This document shows positions 59,097-64,000 of a DNA stretch of 64,000 bases, piece by piece (the first letter of the stretch is position 1; the number at the start of each line of letters is the position of its first letter). The notes beneath the pieces were generated by a model. It was not told the DNA's origin. It searched no databases and saw nothing but the letters and a program-made list of their open reading frames with translations. A program made the translations under genes and the position numbers. This DNA comes from Berberis thunbergii (Eukaryota; Streptophyta; Magnoliopsida; Ranunculales; Berberidaceae): assembly GCA_003290165.1 (NCBI GenBank), contig QNQO01000502.1:658329-722328 (forward strand), in the 5' to 3' direction.

Positions 59097-62000
59097 TCAT
59101 CCATCATCATGGCAATCATCACTTCGCTCTCGCTCTGCTATAACCATAAGCATCTCCAACCGTTTATCGAATTGTATCGCACTCTCATCTCTTTTATCAA
59201 GCTCAGCAGCTTCAGCTTCCAGCCACTTTTCTCGAAGGTCATCAAGAAGATTTGCTTGGTCACCACCAACACCAGCTCCTGGAGCACTTGGCAGAGTGGT
59301 TCGGAGTGAGGAATCTCCAGAAGGTGGAGGAAGTGTAAGAAGCATTGCACGAAACTCGCGAGTGTCAGCAAATGTCTCAAAGTTGCAGGCAATTACATCA
59401 AGGCAGTATTCTCTAATCTTCAAGACACCATATCTGCAAACAGAACAAGACCAGACCAGAGCAGACCCACAACATCATAAACAACCCAAAATTTTTCAAG
59501 AATAAGTGGAACTGAGAGTTGGGATTCATGAAACTACTTCTCGTAAATTTGTTTACATAAAAATTAAGGTGTTGAATGGACTATTAGATTTTCCAGTATT
59601 TCATTAAAGATATTTTCCAGTATGATAAGGGAGCATACATGTCAGATAATACCAGCCAATGGCACAACTCTGCAGGTGAGACCATTTCCAAGTGTGGCAA
59701 GAGCACGTCAGCCACAGCACGCTTGAGAGGGAACAACAAATATCTTGAAGCAGCATCAAAAATTTGTTCTGCCTGTTCAACCAATGTAAAAAGTACTATC
59801 AATATAAAATAAAGGATAAGAGCTAGATGACAAGCAACTGAATTCGTAAGTGCTTCAGGTGCCCATATCATACCTGATCTGGATCTATATCTGTCAGACC
59901 ATCAGTATACCTGAATTCAACAAGAAAGATTTAACAAAAGTTCAAAATAAAACTTTATCCGACTTGATTTCTGCATTGGTTTAGACTTCACAAGATAGCA
60001 TTTATGCTTATATGAACAGGTCCGAAACATTTTCTATTTATTTAGGTAAATATTTTGGACTCAGTGTGTGTGTTCATAGATTTCTAAGAAGGATTGTTGA
60101 TTCTCTGCTCAATGTTTCTGACTAAATCTTGAAATAAAAATAAAAACCTTACATATACTCTATCATCTTCTCAAAAGCCTCAATGCTTAAATCGTGCTCT
60201 TCAAGTACAGGCAGTGTAGAACGAAAAACCCCATCTGTGCCCTCAAGAAAATCATCCATATGAGAACACCTTGCTCTGAAATATTCTGAACGTGATGCCA
60301 AAATCACCTGGTGACTTCGGAAAATCTTATTGTCCACTTTTATGCAAATATCCGCAAAATCCTCATTGGAATCACTCAACTGCATTTCACCAACACCAGA
60401 TACTACTTTATTGAGATTATCAAGGCAACTAGACTTTGCAAGGGAAACTTGAAGGATTTGGTATAATGCAGCAGGAAGCCGGTCCTGCTCTGGAAGGGAT
60501 AATCCCTGTAAAATAAATCGTTTCTGGGAGTTATCGATTTCTCTTAACGACTTGTGCTCAGCATATTTTTGATGAATCAACTCTTTTTGAAGGATTTCCT
60601 GCAACCCTTCACATTTACAAACTTTACAAATTCTCACAAGATCTTCCATGTCGTCTACAGCAATCTCAAGTCTGTCAGAATAAAAGAAATGAATGAGACT
60701 GTAAAGAGCACGGTAAGATAATTTTTCCCTTGGAAGCCTCACTTCCCTACGATCTCTCCAATCCTCCTCAAATTTCCTTTTAAAGTATGGTGAACGAGCA
60801 CTTAAGATGATTCTGTGAGCTTCAATAGGTTTTCCTTGCACAGTGAAAGTCACATCTGGAGGGAAGTGACTGGAATTGGATTCATCACTTAATAAATGAC
60901 CTGTTCATGTGCAGCGGTAATCATCAGCCCAAAGAATGTTGAAATAAATAAAAGGAAGAAAAATTGTATCAACACACTAGATCAGAAAAAATACCAACAT
61001 TGTAACATAAAATACAGTGTCTTACTAAATTTCATAAAAATCAAATAGGATCAAAATGAAAATGTAAAGATAGATTTATCAATATAACTAGCCTTAGAGG
61101 GTTCAACTTTCAGCTCATGTTGTATCTACAAGACTACAACCACAAATGAATAGAGATCCTAATACTTGTGAAATATATATTTATGCAGATAACATGCACT
61201 CAATTCGCAAGCCTTTTTAGACTCCTTTGTACTCTCGTTGTAACCACATGTCCATTAGATGTCAAACTCATATAACGGTTATAACACAATTCAATGGCTT
61301 ATCACTGCATATGCTTTGGCACCAACAACGCTCCCCACTAAACTATAACCACCACTCCACATGCCTCAGACATTCCATTCCACATCACATGCTTTTGGCA
61401 CAGTCAACTTGTCCCCAAGTGTTTCACGTGCCTTCAACACTTCAAACCGCACTACGTTTGAACTAAAGTCCACTTGTCTCCCATAGTCCACATGCCTTTA
61501 GCATTCCATACCTCACACTAAGATTTGGGCTTACTCCACATGGTTTTGTACTCCAGTGTAGTCCTAACTCCACATCAGTGTTCTAAAAATCACTAGGTGG
61601 TAGTGGACAACGAGCAGGGGACTAGCGCTCAGAGGCCTAGGTGGGGGGCTAGCAGTTTTTTTTGTATTATAAATTATATTTTATAAAAGTTAAGCATAAT
61701 AGCATGTAAATTACTTCCAATTTAATGCCAAGATACATATGAAAATTGTATTAATAAAATAGTCTTTATTTTTTTATTTTTTTTCGAACTGAAAATAAAA
61801 AAATTCAAAAAACCCGCCCAAGCGGCTGCCTAGGAGGATTTTTAAAACACTGCTCCACATACAGAGCAACGCCCACGTACCTCCAACTGCTTCAACCAGT
61901 CTGAACAAGCTATGATCATAAGAATGCAAGTTGCACCACCTCCATAATCCATGACTAAATGATCTTCACCAGAGCTTACAAAGTAACACATATCAAACTC

Positions 62001-64000
62001 CAAATTTCAGTTACAAATTACAAATTATGGCACTTTCTAGAGGCGGATTAGGAAGTTAAAGATGGACAATTAAGGATGATGATCAACCCCAGTAATAAAA
62101 GAAGCAACCCGTCTATATGCGCATGGGGAGGGATCTCTAGATCAGAATAGGCGCGAAGGGAATAGGGTGGTCCGAGAGAATCTGATCACTGAGAAAATTT
62201 TAGAGGTGGATCAGGGAGACGAGAGATTATGTTTTAAGGACAAAACTAGTGGCACTTTTTCCAGGTGTCAGTTACAATGTTTGTCACTTACTCGACTTAA
62301 TTGATGACAAATAATATTATTTACGCTCTTCCAAATATAAGCCGACATTAGTCTCCTAGTAACTTAAGATTTCCCTTTAAACACCTAAAAAAGAAAAACT
62401 CGCTTTTCTTTTATCAGGAAAAAAAAAAGCAAAGAGTAATATATTGTGATATAACTGAAAAAGGAAACGCAGGGATCGGGGTAAAAAAATACCTGACCAC
62501 TACCACCAAAAGTATACATTGTGATAAGATGTTAAGTACAAACAAAGCCCCAGCTAAACATACAATCACAGAAGAAGTTAAGTTAATTTCTGAACCTATC
62601 CCTATTACAAGCCTGCATCCATAGAATTAATTTGGTATCAATCCACGAACTATCTTCAGACTATTGAACATTCTAAGATAGTGTTGTTTTTTTCCTCTCC
62701 AAATCATCCAAACAAAAGCATGAATTAGTATTTCCCAAGACCATTTCTAACCACGGAAAGGTTGACTATGCCCTTGCTAGCAGCCATGAAGATCTCCACC
62801 CAGTCAATGGAAAAAAAATCTCATCTCTTTCCGAGTGAACTACATTATAGATGTAAACAATCACATTTGATGGTTGATACTAAATATGACAAATAGACAA
62901 TCCAACTGACATAGATGCAGTCCCATGACACACATCTCCCAAAAATCCACACTACCACCTTTCCACACTATGAAATAATTCATCTCCGAAATCTCACTTT
63001 TGCAACCTCAACTGAGCTCAACAGCCTCCAAAACCAAAGGTTTGCATCCAGTTTTCAAACTCACTAGCCACCACTCTCCTCTACAACCTACTCCATTCCT
63101 TCCACCTCCAAATTCAAAAAGCACCTAACCTATAGTTAAATCATTCAAACTCCACACCATAAGTTATACAATCCTTTTTTATTGCCAACCAACCAACTCC
63201 CTTCCCCATTCCATACAATACGCAATCTTTACTCACAATTCCAAGGTCCGTTCCTTCCTAAACCATCAAACCTTATCACCTACCACCCCCGCACATCTCA
63301 CGGCTCCATTTTCTGCTTACTAGTTACTACACTCCTAAAATAGCACATCTTCATTCTGTACAACAATCTAACCTTCCATAGATTCATTTTTATATCATAT
63401 TTATCAAAATTGATATATGGGTATCACAAATTACATTAACAAACTACAAATTAAACAAACTTTGATATAATGGTACAACAAATTACATTAACCTCTATTA
63501 ATTTTAATAAATGGGTATCACAAATACACAAAAAGAACTTGAATTTCAAACAAAAGATCAAAACTTTACCCAAATCCGACTCCTCCAAGTACGCCCGATT
63601 CGCCCAACACCCCAAGAAAGTATCTCTCAAAGCCCCCTGCAGCGGCCCCAAGGGTGGGGGTCTGGCCTCAAACGCCTTCAACAACTTCCTGACTTTCAAA
63701 TTCAACGCAGCATAGTGGCACCGATCCCCATCAAATGTATGCTCAGAGCAAATCGCCCCACTCTTCAGAAGCATCCTGGCGGCATCCAAATGCCCCGCCA
63801 AGCACGCATAGTAAAGCGCCACCGAGTCCCACTGATCTCTTGCATTCACATTGACCCCAGAGTCGAGCAAGTACTGTAGCCTCTCGACGTCTCCAGCTCG
63901 AGAGGCCTCGAAGATGTCCCCGGCTGGGACCTTCTTGAGTGCCACTGACTTGCCGAAGTCTTCTGGGTCGAGATCGATCCCATCCAGCTCTGGGTCGATC
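59097..64000 (-). CDS. Ankyrin-repeat and double BTB/POZ protein (At2g04740-like), 5' end outside window
   Basis: Minus-strand exons 64000-63570 (partial), 60900-60153, 59910-59874, 59772-59639 and 59433-59097 join in frame through GT-AG introns. The first part holds ankyrin repeats ([40 protein letters not shown]). Two BTB/POZ units follow: [20 protein letters not shown]...[18 protein letters not shown] and [20 protein letters not shown]...[20 protein letters not shown], then a BACK-like region ([37 protein letters not shown]). A helical C-terminus ([20 protein letters not shown]) ends in [15 protein letters not shown] proteins commonly serve as CUL3 ubiquitin-ligase adaptors; here that role is inferred. 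The window cuts the gene before its start codon; the last visible residues upstream are [17 protein letters not shown]. Confidence 0.93.
60901..63569. other. Large intron 1 of the ankyrin/BTB gene
   Basis: 2,669 bp between a GTAAAG donor (63569) and AACAG acceptor (60901), minus strand. It contains the MITE at 61576-61852; no other gene recognised. Confidence 0.7.
61576..61852. mobile_element. Intact hAT-type MITE in the BTB gene intron
   Basis: Ends CAGTGTTCTAAAAATC and GATTTTTAAAACACTG form a 16-bp terminal inverted repeat with one mismatch, flanked by a perfect 8-bp target duplication CTCCACAT (61568-61575 and 61853-61860). The 277-bp element has sub-terminal CCTAGG-type words and no coding capacity. 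A truncated relative lies at 2797-3020. Confidence 0.93.

Noticed and set aside
59097..59505. Plus-strand Ser-rich frame at the BTB gene 3' end
   Set aside because: Antisense of the final BTB gene exon, whose frame continues across four introns.

Overview
This window is nuclear DNA from a flowering plant, probably a eudicot. The genes are intron-rich with GT-AG (and a few GC-AG) splice sites, AT-rich introns and U-rich 3' regions. Plant-specific families are present (UPL5-type HECT ligase, fasciclin-like arabinogalactan protein, plant fimbrin, a plastid-targeted membrane protein). The space between genes is filled with LINE, Ty1-copia, hAT, Tourist-like and SINE remnants. The species cannot be told from the sequence.

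Layout: 0.7-2.0 kb is the decayed 3' end of a LINE (minus). 2.8-5.3 kb holds a truncated MITE, two copies of a promoter-like segment and a decayed NLR disease-resistance gene tail. 5.46-20.62 kb (plus) is a complete four-exon UPL5-like HECT ubiquitin ligase whose second intron is 11.5 kb long and hosts two members of one hAT transposon family, a LINE and a SINE. 22.3-23.5 kb (minus) is a small two-exon acidic protein with an internal duplication. 25.9-34.8 kb is a repeat block: a LINE fragment, a nearly full-length but dead short-LTR Ty1-copia element (minus), the 3' half of a vacuolar Na+/H+ antiporter pseudogene (plus) and another copia fragment. 34.83-36.06 kb is a non-autonomous hAT element with a target-site duplication, just 99 bp from the start codon of the next gene.

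36.15-39.64 kb (plus) is a three-exon plastid membrane protein of unknown function; 41.64-43.97 kb (plus) a five-exon Rho GDP-dissociation inhibitor; 46.02-46.78 kb (plus) an FLA7-like GPI-anchored arabinogalactan protein; 47.1-49.0 kb a degenerate repeat array; 49.54-49.84 kb a Tourist-like MITE; 51.54-56.53 kb (plus) a 14-exon fimbrin of 687 residues; 57.2-58.6 kb another degenerate repeat array; and 59.1 kb to the right edge (minus) an ankyrin/double-BTB protein whose 5' end lies outside the window.

The genes are individually regulated housekeeping, cytoskeletal and cell-wall genes and do not form a cluster with a common pathway, although RhoGDI (ROP GTPase control) and fimbrin (actin bundling) both act on actin-dependent cell growth. 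I reconstructed exon-intron structures by hand from reading-frame continuity and splice sites. All six intact genes close without frameshift. I see no evidence for a new defence system, CRISPR array or operon. The most interesting items are at UPL5: chained upstream ORFs, a triplicated splice-acceptor segment split by a SINE, a duplicated promoter segment and the giant transposon-bearing intron.
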